A stretch of 64,000 nt of DNA from Hyphomicrobium_B sp001006785 (GTDB lineage: Bacteria; Pseudomonadota; Alphaproteobacteria; Rhizobiales; Hyphomicrobiaceae): positions 496,001 to 560,000 of the forward strand of contig NZ_CDHO01000003.1 in the NCBI RefSeq assembly GCF_001006785.1, given 5' to 3'. Below the pieces are notes generated by a model, which saw only the letters and a program-made list of their open reading frames with translations, was not told the DNA's origin and did not search any database. Every line of letters starts with the position of its first letter. Position 1 is the stretch's first letter. The position numbers and the translations under genes were made by a program. Below are positions 15,078 to 23,810 of the stretch, piece after piece.

Positions 15078-16274
15078 ATGACCGAAGCGACAGCGCCACG
15101 CGAGGTTTGGATTACCGGGATCGGGCTTATCAGTTCGCTCGGGATTGATGCCGAAACGCACAAGACGCACTTCGAAACTGGCACGGGCCGCGTCTTGGAC
15201 GAGTCACGTTATGCGCCGTACCCCGTGCATCCCCTCGCACCGCTGGAGTGGTCGAAGCAAATACCTAAGAATAGCGACCAGCGGCAGATGGAGACGTGGC
15301 AGCGGATCGGCGTGTATGCCGCAGGCCTCGCCCTCGCCGACGCCGGCATAGCAGGCAATTCAGAACTGCTCGACCGCACCAATCTCGTCGTTGCCGCGGG
15401 CAGCGGCGAGCGGGACACGAAAGTGGACTGCGACGTGCTGGAAGCCATTCACTCCGACGATGAAACCGCGCTCCTCGCCAAGAGCGTTCTTCCGAGCGCA
15501 TTGCGTCCGACGCTCTTTCTGGCGCAGCTGTCGAACATGCTCGCCGGCAACATCTCCATCGTGCACCACGTCACCGGTTCGTCGCGAACGTTCATGGGCG
15601 AAGAATCCGGTGCCTTCGCCGCAGCCGAAAACGCCTTCCGGCGGATCTCGTCGGGTCAGGCCGACGTCATCCTCATTGGCGGCGCACTCAACGCAGAGCG
15701 CGAAGACCTGCTGCTTGGCTACGAAATCGGCCACAACCTATGGCGCGGCCCGTTCAAGCCGGCTCAGGAAAGAGGCGGGCAAGACGGCGGCGGCTTCATC
15801 CCCGGCAGCGTCGGCGCGTTTCTGACGATTGAATCTCGCGCGCACGCCGAAGCACGCGGTGCAAAAGCCTATGCACGCATTGCCGACATCCGAACCGATT
15901 ACACCGCGCGCAAACAAGGCGACATCGCACGGTCGTTGACCCAGCTGTTCGAGACATTCCTTCCTCGCATTCCCGCCGGCCGTTTGCCCGTATGGGCGGG
16001 GAGCAGTGGCGTAGGCCCGTCAACGACGGAAGATCTGGCGTTCTTCGATCTTTTACCGGCCTACGACATCGCGCCCGACGTTCGCGTCTACGGCGACGAT
16101 CTCGGCTACTCCGTCGAAGCTCACTTTTTCGCCGGTCTCGCGCTCGCAGCGTTGACGACCGATGGCAGAGGCGAGCGCAAGTCTCGCAACCCCGGAGCCG
16201 CGAGAAACGCGCTCGTGACGGGTACCGGCTATTGGCGTGGCGAAGCACTCGCCCTTATCGAAGCAATCGGGTGA
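15078..16274 (+). CDS. KS-beta-like FabF2XL paralogue (copy 2)
   Basis: A 398-residue paralogue of the protein at 11440, sharing the V-W-I-T-G-I-G-L-I-S-S-L-G opening and the Q-R-Q-M block. It is further degenerated: the nucleophile region reads H-V-T-G-S-S, the N-A-H-G-T block is A-G-S-S-G, and G-H-T is replaced by G-Y-S, so all three catalytic residues are missing. A chain-length-factor role with the adjacent KS-alpha copy is the best reading. The ATG at 15078 follows the dehydrogenase by 11 bp. Confidence 0.82.
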   Translation: MTEATAPREVWITGIGLISSLGIDAETHKTHFETGTGRVLDESRYAPYPVHPLAPLEWSKQIPKNSDQRQMETWQRIGVYAAGLALADAGIAGNSELLDRTNLVVAAGSGERDTKVDCDVLEAIHSDDETALLAKSVLPSALRPTLFLAQLSNMLAGNISIVHHVTGSSRTFMGEESGAFAAAENAFRRISSGQADVILIGGALNAEREDLLLGYEIGHNLWRGPFKPAQERGGQDGGGFIPGSVGAFLTIESRAHAEARGAKAYARIADIRTDYTARKQGDIARSLTQLFETFLPRIPAGRLPVWAGSSGVGPSTTEDLAFFDLLPAYDIAPDVRVYGDDLGYSVEAHFFAGLALAALTTDGRGERKSRNPGAARNALVTGTGYWRGEALALIEAIG

Positions 16275-16281
16275 GCTGAAC

Positions 16282-17556
16282 ATGTCTCAAGGTCACGATA
16301 AAAAAGGAAGACCGCTCGTCGCCGTCACAGGTATGGGCGTGGTCACTTCGCTCGGAAACGGCAAGGCCGACAACTGGGCCGCGCTGACAGAAGGACGCTC
16401 GGGCATCCGCTCCATCACGCGCTTCCCGACCGACGGTCTGCGCACGACGATCGCCGGCACAGTCGATACGCTGAAGGTCTCGCCGTATTCCGCACCGTCG
16501 CTCTCCATTGCGATGGCACTGGAGGCTGCCAACGAAGCCCTGCACGAAGCGCAAGCAGGCTCGAACGGCAAGTTCCCGGGTCCGCTCTTCCTCGCAACGC
16601 CGCCCGCCGAACTCGAATGGCCGCAGCGGCGAGCGCTTTATCAGAGCGCGCTGGATAAAAACGAGTCGGGATACCGGCGCCTTCTCGCCTCGGCGCGCGC
16701 CTCCGACTGGGACGAGATGCAGTCGCTGTTTCAGTTCTCGAGCGTCGCAAATCACGTTGCCGAACGGCTTGGTACGCGCGGACTGCCGACGTCCGTTTCC
16801 ACCGCCTGCGCATCCGGCGCGACCGCGATCCAGCTCGGCGTCGAGGCGATCCGCCGTGGCGAAGCCGATGCCGCGCTCTGCATTGGAACTGACAGCTCCG
16901 TCCAGATCGAGGCGCTGATCCGTTTTTCGCTTCTCTCGGCCCTCTCGACCAACAACGCCGCGCCCGAGCAAGCCTCCAGGCCATTTTCGAAAAACCGCGA
17001 CGGCTTCGTCATGGCCGAAGGCGCCGGAGCCTTGGTTCTCGAATCCTACGAGGGAGCCAAGCGGCGCGGCGCGCGCATCCTAGGCTTCATCCGCGGTTGC
17101 GGCGAGAAAGCCGATGACTATCATCGCACGCGATCCAAGCCGGATGGCACCGCCATCATCGGCGCGATCCGCAACGCCATCGACGACGCCTGTCTGTCGC
17201 CGGACGACATCGATTACGTGAATGCACATGGCACGAGCACGCCGGAAAACGACAAGATGGAATATCTTTCGCTGAAGGCCGTGATCGGCGACCGCATCGC
17301 AAACGTCCCGATGAGCTCGAACAAATCCATGATCGGCCATACGCTCTCAGCAGCCGGCGCGATCGAGGCAGTCTTCTCCCTCTTGACCATCCGCAACGGC
17401 ACATTGCCGCCAACGATCAACTACGCAGTTCCCGACGCCGAGATACCGATGGACGTCGTGCCGAACGTCGCCCGGCAAGCGCGCGTTCAAACGGTGCTGT
17501 CGAACTCGTTCGGCTTCGGCGGACAGAACGCGGCGCTGGTCATCGCCGCACCCTGA
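16282..17556 (+). CDS. Beta-ketoacyl-ACP synthase KS-alpha, FabF1XL paralogue (copy 2)
   Basis: A 424-residue condensing enzyme with an intact triad at about C176, H316 and H353, close in sequence to the copy at 12675 along its whole length. Seven bases separate it from the preceding KS-beta copy. The repeated KS-beta/KS-alpha order implies duplication of a two-gene block around the dehydrogenase. The two pairs may act at different chain lengths or on a different ACP. Confidence 0.9.
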   Translation: MSQGHDKKGRPLVAVTGMGVVTSLGNGKADNWAALTEGRSGIRSITRFPTDGLRTTIAGTVDTLKVSPYSAPSLSIAMALEAANEALHEAQAGSNGKFPGPLFLATPPAELEWPQRRALYQSALDKNESGYRRLLASARASDWDEMQSLFQFSSVANHVAERLGTRGLPTSVSTACASGATAIQLGVEAIRRGEADAALCIGTDSSVQIEALIRFSLLSALSTNNAAPEQASRPFSKNRDGFVMAEGAGALVLESYEGAKRRGARILGFIRGCGEKADDYHRTRSKPDGTAIIGAIRNAIDDACLSPDDIDYVNAHGTSTPENDKMEYLSLKAVIGDRIANVPMSSNKSMIGHTLSAAGAIEAVFSLLTIRNGTLPPTINYAVPDAEIPMDVVPNVARQARVQTVLSNSFGFGGQNAALVIAAP

Positions 17557-17792
17557 TCGACAATTGTTGAAGCAGTCTCTGCGCCTTCGAGGCCGCGTCT
17601 CCTCGGTCGCGCGCCTGCGCGATCGCGCGCTGCGCTCGCCACATCACGCCCATCTGACGCATTTTTGATCGGCGCCGCTTATCAACAATCAAGTTCGACC
17701 GCATCGACAAATGTGAATGTCGCGCCGGATGCTCGGTGCCGGCACGTACGCCCGCGCAATGGCATTCGACTCGATGCAAGGGAGGAAACACG

Positions 17793-17900
17793 ATGCAAGA
17801 GAGCCTGCTTAAGGAGCCGGAAGCAAAGACATGGGTCGCGCCTGCATACTGCGATCTGCGTCTCGGATTCGAAGTCACGGCCTACATCTACGTTCGGTAG
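17793..17900 (+). CDS. pqqA: PQQ precursor peptide PqqA
   Basis: A 35-residue peptide. Its C-terminal half reads D-L-R-L-G-F-E-V-T-A-Y-I, the hallmark of PqqA, with the glutamate and tyrosine of E-V-T-A-Y that PqqE crosslinks to begin pyrroloquinoline quinone. GGAGG lies 7 nt before the ATG. The N-terminus is about ten residues longer than the shortest PqqA peptides. pqqD and pqqE follow, so this is the start of a pqqA-pqqD-pqqE unit. No pqqB or pqqC is present in the window. Confidence 0.9.
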   Translation: MQESLLKEPEAKTWVAPAYCDLRLGFEVTAYIYVR

Positions 17901-17962
17901 CGCAGTGCACGGGAGGCTGGGCTTTCTGTCGGCCTGGTCTCCCGGCGCATCGGAGAGAACAC

Positions 17963-18250
17963 ATGGAACCCGACCGGCAGCTCCAAACGTCGGACGTTGT
18001 GGAGTTGAATCCCAATTTTCATTTTCGTTGGGAGGAGCCGCAACAAGCCAACGTACTTCTCTACCCTGAAGGCATCGTCAAGCTCAACGAGACGGCAGCG
18101 GCGATTCTGGAAGCCTGCACAGGTGGCCAATCCATCGCGGTTGGCGTTGCAGAACTCGCCGAACGCTACGGCAAAGCCGATCTCACCGCCGACGCATTGA
18201 AATTTTTGGAGGTTGCGCATGCCAAAGGATGGATCCGGATTAAGTCTTGA
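17963..18250 (+). CDS. pqqD: PQQ biosynthesis peptide chaperone PqqD
   Basis: PqqD binds the PqqA precursor and presents it to the radical SAM enzyme PqqE. The 95-residue protein has the RRE-type winged-helix features of the family, including W-E-E-P-Q-Q-A-N-V-L-L-Y-P-E-G and the L-N-E-T-A-A-A-I-L-E helix. The ATG at 17963 follows GGAGAG. The 3' end overlaps the start of pqqE by 32 bp. It is a separate protein here rather than the PqqCD fusion seen in Methylobacterium. Confidence 0.92.
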   Translation: MEPDRQLQTSDVVELNPNFHFRWEEPQQANVLLYPEGIVKLNETAAAILEACTGGQSIAVGVAELAERYGKADLTADALKFLEVAHAKGWIRIKS

Positions 18251-19370
18251 TGGCCTTGGCCTGCCGCTCTGGCTCGTGCTTGAGCTGACGTACAAATGCC
18301 CGCTGAAATGCCCCTGGTGCAGCAACCCCGTCGATTTCGATCAATACCGCAACGAACTCTCGACCGAAGAATGGAAGAAGGTTCTCCGCGCAGGCCGCCG
18401 CCTCGGATCGCTGCAATTGGGCTTCACCGGCGGCGAGCCCATGCTCCGCAACGATCTCGAGGAACTCGTCGCTGAAGCTGACAGCCTCGGCTATTACACG
18501 AACCTCATCACATCGGGCGTCGGACTGAACAAGGACCGCCTTCGTGCTTTGAAGAAGGCCGGACTGAAACAGGTCCAGCTCAGTATTCAGTCGAACGATC
18601 GCCAACACAGCACAAAACTCGTCGGCGTCGACGTGCTCGACCACAAGATCGATATCGCACGCTCCATCAAGACCGAAGGCTTTCCGATGGTGCTGAACGT
18701 CCCCGTCAGCCGCTTCAACATCGAACGTACCGAGGCTCTGATCGACCTCGCAGTCGATCTCGGAGTTGAGTATCTCGAGTTCGCCAATCTCCAATACTAC
18801 AATTGGGCCCTGCTCAACCGCGCGGAACTTCTGCCGACGCGTGAGCAGCTGGCGAAGTCGGAAGCAGCCGTCAACGCCGCCCGCGCGCGGCTCGGCAAAA
18901 AGCTGACGATCTTCTTCGTCGTTCCTGACTATTACGATGACCGTCCGAAAGCCTGCATGAACGGCTGGGGCGCCGTGCATCTGACAATCGCGCCGGATGG
19001 CACCGCGCTGCCCTGCCAGGAAGCGCGGCTGATCAAAGGCATCGAATTTCCGAGCGTACGCGATCACGAACTCGACTGGATCTGGCACAAGTCCCCGGCA
19101 TTCAACAAGTTCCGCGGCGACTCGTGGATGTCGGAGCCGTGCCGAAGCTGCAGCGAAAAGGAAAAGGACTTCGGCGGCTGCCGCTGCCAGGCGTTCCTGT
19201 TCACAGGTGATGCAGCAAACACCGACCCTGTCTGCTCCAAATCGTCCCACAGGCACCTGATCGACAATCTCATCGCACGCGCCGAACAGCGCGGCATCCC
19301 CGAGACGGCGTGCGACGGCACGTTGAAAATGCGCGAGACGAAGCGCCGCCAGCGCTCGGAGGCTCAGTGA
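18219..19370 (+). CDS. pqqE: PqqA peptide cyclase PqqE (radical SAM)
   Basis: PqqE forms the Glu-Tyr carbon-carbon bond in PqqA. The 383-residue protein has the radical SAM motif C-P-L-K-C-P-W-C with cysteines at about 27, 31 and 34, the S-N-P signature that follows in PqqE, and a cysteine-rich C-terminal SPASM region for auxiliary clusters. GGAGG lies 6 nt before the ATG at 18219. PQQ is the cofactor of methanol dehydrogenases, which fits a methylotroph, although no such dehydrogenase lies in this window. Confidence 0.94.
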   Translation: MPKDGSGLSLDGLGLPLWLVLELTYKCPLKCPWCSNPVDFDQYRNELSTEEWKKVLRAGRRLGSLQLGFTGGEPMLRNDLEELVAEADSLGYYTNLITSGVGLNKDRLRALKKAGLKQVQLSIQSNDRQHSTKLVGVDVLDHKIDIARSIKTEGFPMVLNVPVSRFNIERTEALIDLAVDLGVEYLEFANLQYYNWALLNRAELLPTREQLAKSEAAVNAARARLGKKLTIFFVVPDYYDDRPKACMNGWGAVHLTIAPDGTALPCQEARLIKGIEFPSVRDHELDWIWHKSPAFNKFRGDSWMSEPCRSCSEKEKDFGGCRCQAFLFTGDAANTDPVCSKSSHRHLIDNLIARAEQRGIPETACDGTLKMRETKRRQRSEAQ

Positions 19371-19421
19371 TGCACCGCCCCTCGGTCGATCATCATCAGG
19401 CTTTGCGCGGGACCGCATAGA

Positions 19422-19928
19422 ATGGACATCGCACTGCTCGATCTCGCGGCACGTGTGCTTCACGTTGCCGGCGTGATCATCTGGGTCGGCCACAACTGGG
19501 TCAACGTTGTGCAAATTCCAAAGTTTCGCCGCGTGCTTCCCGACGCGCCACAAGAGGCCGTGAAAGGCGTATTCATGGCTGCATCAAAACGCGAGCACGG
19601 AATATTCCGCCACGCCTCGCTGGTCGTACTCGCAACCGGCCTTTTTATGCTGTGGCGGCGGGGAGATTTCGTGGAGGCACTATCGCTTTCAGGATCGTCG
19701 GCAATCATCGGTCTCGGAGCTTGGACCGGCACGCTCATGGTCTCGAACCTGTGGTTCGTCCTCTGGCCGCATCAGAAAAAAGTCCTCGGCTTCATTGAGG
19801 CATCGACGGAGGAGCGCCTGCGCTGCGCCCGCATCACCTTTCTCTCGTCCCGCGTGAATACGGTTCTATCCATGATGACGCTCTTTCTCATGATCGCGGG
19901 AGCGCACGGCGGCATCCCACCCGGCTGA
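19422..19928 (+). CDS. PuuD-like four-helix membrane protein
   Basis: A 168-residue membrane protein with about four transmembrane helices (near residues 9-29, 63-80, 90-115 and 142-160). The H-V-A-G-V-I-I-W-V-G-H-N-W start resembles the heme-binding membrane domain of PuuD-type urate hydroxylases. Conserved histidines could bind heme. The real function is unknown. It lies between pqqE and serC on the same strand, with 51 bp and 11 bp spacing, and is probably cotranscribed. Confidence 0.6.
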   Translation: MDIALLDLAARVLHVAGVIIWVGHNWVNVVQIPKFRRVLPDAPQEAVKGVFMAASKREHGIFRHASLVVLATGLFMLWRRGDFVEALSLSGSSAIIGLGAWTGTLMVSNLWFVLWPHQKKVLGFIEASTEERLRCARITFLSSRVNTVLSMMTLFLMIAGAHGGIPPG

Positions 19929-19939
19929 GCAGGAGTGAG

Positions 19940-21007
19940 ATGCGTTTCAGCTTTGCCTCCGCGTCGTCCAAGCTCCCACCGCCGGTGCTTGCAGAACTCA
20001 CCGCGGATATCGCCGAATGGCGAACAAGCTGCATGTCGGCGCTCGAGTTGCCGTTCAACGGAAGCGATTTCGCCGACATCCTGTCCGAAGCCGAGCATGA
20101 GCTGAGATCACTTCTCCAGCTTCCGCAGAGCTACAAGGTTCTCTTTCTTCAGGGCGGCGCCTCGACACAATTCGCAGCCTTGCCGATGAACCTCGCAGCC
20201 GAGCATCAACCTTGTGATTATGTGCTGTCAGGCCACTGGTCGCGCCGCGCAATCGAAGTCGCATCAGATTGGCGCGATGTCCGCACCATTGTATCCGAAC
20301 GCGACGGCTTCCTGCCCGACCCCGCATCGTGGCGCCGGTCGCCCGGCGCAGCGTATTGCCACGTCACCAGCACCGAAACCGCCGAAGGGTTGCAGTATCA
20401 CGAGTTTCCGGAGACGTCGGGAGTTCCCCTGATCGCCGACATGACAGCGGACTTTCTCACACGTCCCCTCCCGATCGAGCGCTTCGGACTTGTCTACGCA
20501 AGCGCACAAAAAAACCTCGGCGCCGCGGGTTTGACGATCGTGATCGTAGACGAGAACCTTCTCGGCAAATCGAAGCGCAAAGTTCCACCCCCGCTCGACT
20601 ACGCGCACCAGGCCTCAGCAAACTCGAAGGTCAACACTCCGCCAACGTTCGCGATCGTCGTGGCGCTCCGAATGTTGCATTGGCTCCGTCAGGAAGGCGG
20701 GCTCGATGCCGCCGCCGCGAAGAACCTCGCCAAAAGCAAAGAGCTTTACGCCGTGATCGACGAAAGCGATTTCTATCGCTGTTTCGCTAGCCCTCGCGAT
20801 CGCTCGACAATCAGCATCTGCTTTCACCTTCCCGATCCGAAGCTCGATCAATTGTTCCTCGATGAAGCCGAACAAATTGGCCTCATGCACCTCAAGGGTC
20901 ATCCCAACGTCGGCGGCATCCGCGCCTGTCTCTACAATGGCGTGACGGCGGACGCAGCGTCGGCGCTCGCGAATTTCATGTCCGATTTCAAGCGCCGCCG
21001 AGGATGA
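19940..21007 (+). CDS. serC: Phosphoserine aminotransferase SerC-like
   Basis: A class V fold-type I aminotransferase of 355 residues. It matches SerC blocks including F-L-Q-G-G-A-S-T-Q-F and the PLP-lysine region A-S-A-Q-K-N-L-G-A-A-G-L-T with Lys near 191. SerC converts 3-phosphohydroxypyruvate to phosphoserine. Serine supply matters to serine-cycle methylotrophs, but placement after pqq genes is unusual, and a related substrate is possible. AGGAG precedes the ATG, and the stop overlaps the next gene by 4 bp. Confidence 0.82.
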   Translation: MRFSFASASSKLPPPVLAELTADIAEWRTSCMSALELPFNGSDFADILSEAEHELRSLLQLPQSYKVLFLQGGASTQFAALPMNLAAEHQPCDYVLSGHWSRRAIEVASDWRDVRTIVSERDGFLPDPASWRRSPGAAYCHVTSTETAEGLQYHEFPETSGVPLIADMTADFLTRPLPIERFGLVYASAQKNLGAAGLTIVIVDENLLGKSKRKVPPPLDYAHQASANSKVNTPPTFAIVVALRMLHWLRQEGGLDAAAAKNLAKSKELYAVIDESDFYRCFASPRDRSTISICFHLPDPKLDQLFLDEAEQIGLMHLKGHPNVGGIRACLYNGVTADAASALANFMSDFKRRRG

Positions 21008-21735
21008 CAAGCATCCGGCCATCATTGTCAACGCGATCAGCGCCGGTGGAAGCGATGGGCTTGCACTTCCCCAATCCCATTGGATTAGCCGCAGGGATCG
21101 ATCGCACTGGGGAACACGCTCCATCGCTTCTTGGCTCAGGCTTCGGCCACGTCGAAATCGGCACCATAAATTCTGAAACAGGATTGGTCGCGCCGCTCCG
21201 GCACTCCGCCAACGGTGCTCGCCTCGGCATCAATATCGGCAGCCTGCGACCCGGCCTTGACGATCTCGTCATCGCAGACTTCGAGACACGCCTGAGGCAG
21301 GCATCACCCATCGCCGACTACGTCGTCGCAAATCTCACCGCGCCGGCAATGCAGAGAAGTGGAAATTCTCTGCGTGTCGAACAGCTCGTAAGGCGCCTGA
21401 GCAAAGTCCGTGACGAAATTTCCGAAGCTCGCGGAAGGCGAACACCACTTCTCGTCAAGCTCGACGGCGGCGCGATCGGCAATCCGATCCCAGCAGCCGT
21501 GACAGCAGCGCGCGTGTATGGCCTCGACGGCATCGTTCTCGTATCGGATCGCCTGCGACGCATTGAAGAGATCAGCAATCACATGGCCGCGCTGACCCTG
21601 ATATCCGTCGGCGGCATCCAAACGGCTGCAGACATTCGCACACGCCTCGTCGCCGGAGCATCGCTGGTCCAGATTCACCGCGCATTCGCCGACGGCGGAA
21701 AGCAACTGCTTCTCCGGATGCTCGCCGAGCTCTGA
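21004..21735 (+). CDS. Dihydroorotate dehydrogenase-like TIM-barrel protein
   Basis: The 243-residue protein shares with class 2 PyrD the opening block F-P-N-P-I-G-L-A-A-G-I-D-R and the C-terminal S-V-G-G-I-Q-T-A-x-D phosphate-binding loop, so FMN binding is likely. It is about 100 residues shorter than PyrD. The active-site block N-x-S-S-P-N reads N-L-T-A-P, so the catalytic serine is missing. It is therefore probably not the pyrimidine enzyme. The overlap with serC indicates a joint operon. Function unknown. Confidence 0.65.
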   Translation: MTSIRPSLSTRSAPVEAMGLHFPNPIGLAAGIDRTGEHAPSLLGSGFGHVEIGTINSETGLVAPLRHSANGARLGINIGSLRPGLDDLVIADFETRLRQASPIADYVVANLTAPAMQRSGNSLRVEQLVRRLSKVRDEISEARGRRTPLLVKLDGGAIGNPIPAAVTAARVYGLDGIVLVSDRLRRIEEISNHMAALTLISVGGIQTAADIRTRLVAGASLVQIHRAFADGGKQLLLRMLAEL

Positions 21736-21760
21736 AGCCCTGACACATCGTCAACTCATA

Positions 21761-21809
21761 TTGATGTGCAGCAAATGGGTGCCCCTCCGACATCCCTATC
21801 GTTCTTGAA
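21761..21809 (+). promoter_or_regulatory. FNR-type box and promoter upstream of the fmdE-like gene
   Basis: TTGAT-GTGC-AGCAA at 21761-21774 matches the FNR box TTGAT-N4-ATCAA in nine of ten defined positions, centred at 21767.5. A -10-like TATCGT at 21797-21802 predicts a start at 21809, exactly 41.5 bp from the box centre. The 5' untranslated region would be about 35 nt. This would place the FmdE-like protein and NnrS under low-oxygen or NO control. Prediction only. Confidence 0.58.
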
Positions 21810-21844
21810 ATCTTCACCGGAGCGCGTACGCAAAGAGGTTCGCC

Positions 21845-22474
21845 ATGAGCTTTCCCGACTTCTTCGATAAGGTGCCAGCGATTTCGCTGCGCGAGCCGTT
21901 GGCCGTTTTCCTCGGCGCTTCGACGACCGGCGAGATCACCTACACGTACGCCGACGCCGTTAAGCTCGCCGGTCACTCCTGCCCGACCGTTGCCGCCGCC
22001 TACCTCATGGTGCGCGAGGGCCTGCGCTATCTATACGGCGATGATCTCCCCGAGCGCGGCGGCATCGAAGTGTACATGCGCGACGGACGCGAGAGCGGAA
22101 CAACCGGAGTAACCGCATCCGTCGCGACACTGCTGACCGGCGCGGCATCAGAAACGGGATTCGGAGGCATCGGCGAAAGGCAACGGTTCGGCCGTCGCAA
22201 CCTGCTCCAATTCGATGCCGATATCGATGGTGTCCTCGCACTCAGGCGGCGCGATACGGGACGCGGCGTTAGTCTCGATTTCAATGGGGCACGTGTTCCG
22301 CCCGATCCCGGCATGAGAACATTATTCCCAGACGCCGTGTCAGGTCGCGCAGACGAAAGCCAGCAGAAGCGTTTCGCACAGCTCTGGCAAGATCGCGTCG
22401 CCCGCATCCTGCTCGATCACGCTGACGATCCCGAACTTGTACGCGCCAGAGCGTGGGCTACCGCATCTAGCTGA
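21845..22474 (+). CDS. FmdE-like domain protein
   Basis: The 209-residue protein resembles the FmdE family (a subunit-E domain of formylmethanofuran dehydrogenase and relatives), with the motif A-G-H-S-C-P-T-V-A-A-A-Y around His44 and Cys46, the usual metal-binding block. AGAGG precedes the ATG. Possible roles are C1-carrier chemistry or metal/redox handling linked to denitrification; neither is proven. NnrS follows 68 bp downstream on the same strand. Confidence 0.65.
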   Translation: MSFPDFFDKVPAISLREPLAVFLGASTTGEITYTYADAVKLAGHSCPTVAAAYLMVREGLRYLYGDDLPERGGIEVYMRDGRESGTTGVTASVATLLTGAASETGFGGIGERQRFGRRNLLQFDADIDGVLALRRRDTGRGVSLDFNGARVPPDPGMRTLFPDAVSGRADESQQKRFAQLWQDRVARILLDHADDPELVRARAWATASS

Positions 22475-22542
22475 CAATGCGCTTAGTACGTCGTACACCG
22501 CCACGGTTCGCGCTGCGCCAGCGAAGATGCTAGAGTCGATCC

Positions 22543-23733
22543 ATGAAGACGACCGCACAGATTCTGCGCGACTACCGCGGCCCTGCGCTCTTCAGTTTCG
22601 GATTTCGTCCCTTCTTTCTTCTCGCCTCGATCTGGGCGGCGCTTTCGGTGCCGTTGTGGTTGCTGTCCTATCTCGCAGCCGGTGACACGGCAGCGGCGAT
22701 CTTCACGCACGACTGGCACGTCCACGAAATGCTGTTCGGTTACACGGCGGCGGTCATCGTCGGTTACATGACGATCGCCGGAGCAAACTGGACGGGACAC
22801 TATCCCGTTGCAGGCCGGCCCATCGTCGTGCTCGTCGCCATTTGGATTGCCGGACGCGCCGCGATGCTGGCCTATCCGATGCTCGGTCTCGCAGCCGCTA
22901 TCGTCGACTCGGCCTTTCTCGTCCTGTTTTCACTTGCGCTCTGGCGCGAACTTCTCGCCGCGACGAACTCGCGTGTCGTTGCTCCCACCGTCGTCATAAC
23001 GCTGCTCGCGATCGCCAACATCGCGTTCCACGCACGCACGATCTTCCCCGGCATCGGCCCCGTGTCGGAGCGCATGACGATCGGCCTTATCACGTTCCTC
23101 ATCGCGCTGATGGGCGGACGTCTCCTGCCGAGCTTCACGCGAAACTGGCTAGCGCAGCGGAAGATCACATCGCAGCCTGCACCCTACGGGCGTTTCGATA
23201 TGTTATCGCTCGTCGCAACTGCTGCAGGACTCGCGGTGTGGGTTGCCTCGCCGGACTCGCGCCTCAGCGGCACGCTGTTGCTGATCGCGGGTCTCGGACT
23301 ACTGATCCGCCTGGCGCGCTGGAGAGGATGGATTGCCGCGCGCGACGGCATGGTTCTGATCCTGCACCTCGCCTATTTCTGGTGCGCGCTTGGCGTCGCC
23401 ATGCTCGGCGCATCGGTGCTGTTTCCGGCTGACATACCTGCGACGGCCGCAATCCATGCGCTGACCACCGGCGCGATCGGCGTCATGACTCTCGCCATGA
23501 TGACCCGCACGACGCTCAGCCACACAGGCCGCGAGCGCCGTGCCGACCGTCCGACGCTGCTGATCTATTGTTTCGCAAATCTCGCAGCGTTGATGCGCAC
23601 GCTCGCACCGTTGATCGCATCGGCGTATTCCGAACTATTGCTGCTATCCGCGATCTTCTGGTCGTTGGCGTTCGCCGTCTTCGCGTTGAATTATGGCCCG
23701 ATGCTCACAAAAGCGTGGCATCGCGCATCCTAG
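22543..23733 (+). CDS. nnrS: NnrS family heme-copper membrane protein
   Basis: A 396-residue polytopic protein with about 12 hydrophobic segments. It has the NnrS N-terminal signature R-P-F-F-L-L-A and the H-x-W-H-x-H-E-M-x-F-G-Y-x-x-A block. NnrS proteins bind heme and copper and are produced with denitrification genes in response to NO. Here it follows the FmdE-like gene behind a predicted FNR-type promoter, in keeping with a low-oxygen island. Confidence 0.9.
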   Translation: MKTTAQILRDYRGPALFSFGFRPFFLLASIWAALSVPLWLLSYLAAGDTAAAIFTHDWHVHEMLFGYTAAVIVGYMTIAGANWTGHYPVAGRPIVVLVAIWIAGRAAMLAYPMLGLAAAIVDSAFLVLFSLALWRELLAATNSRVVAPTVVITLLAIANIAFHARTIFPGIGPVSERMTIGLITFLIALMGGRLLPSFTRNWLAQRKITSQPAPYGRFDMLSLVATAAGLAVWVASPDSRLSGTLLLIAGLGLLIRLARWRGWIAARDGMVLILHLAYFWCALGVAMLGASVLFPADIPATAAIHALTTGAIGVMTLAMMTRTTLSHTGRERRADRPTLLIYCFANLAALMRTLAPLIASAYSELLLLSAIFWSLAFAVFALNYGPMLTKAWHRAS

Positions 23734-23810
23734 GTCTTGAACGATCAAAAAAGCGCGATCCGCAAGCGACGTTCACAAACCCCTCTATTGCGCTGCAACT
23801 TAGTTTCGCG

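Noticed and set aside
17557..17792. TTGAT...ATCAA arms at about 17666-17686 upstream of pqqA as an FNR box
   Set aside because: The spacing is far longer than the 4 nt needed for an FNR/FixK dyad.
19370..19421. A 16-codon frame overlapping the pqqE stop
   Set aside because: Too short and without sequence features; at most a coupling element.
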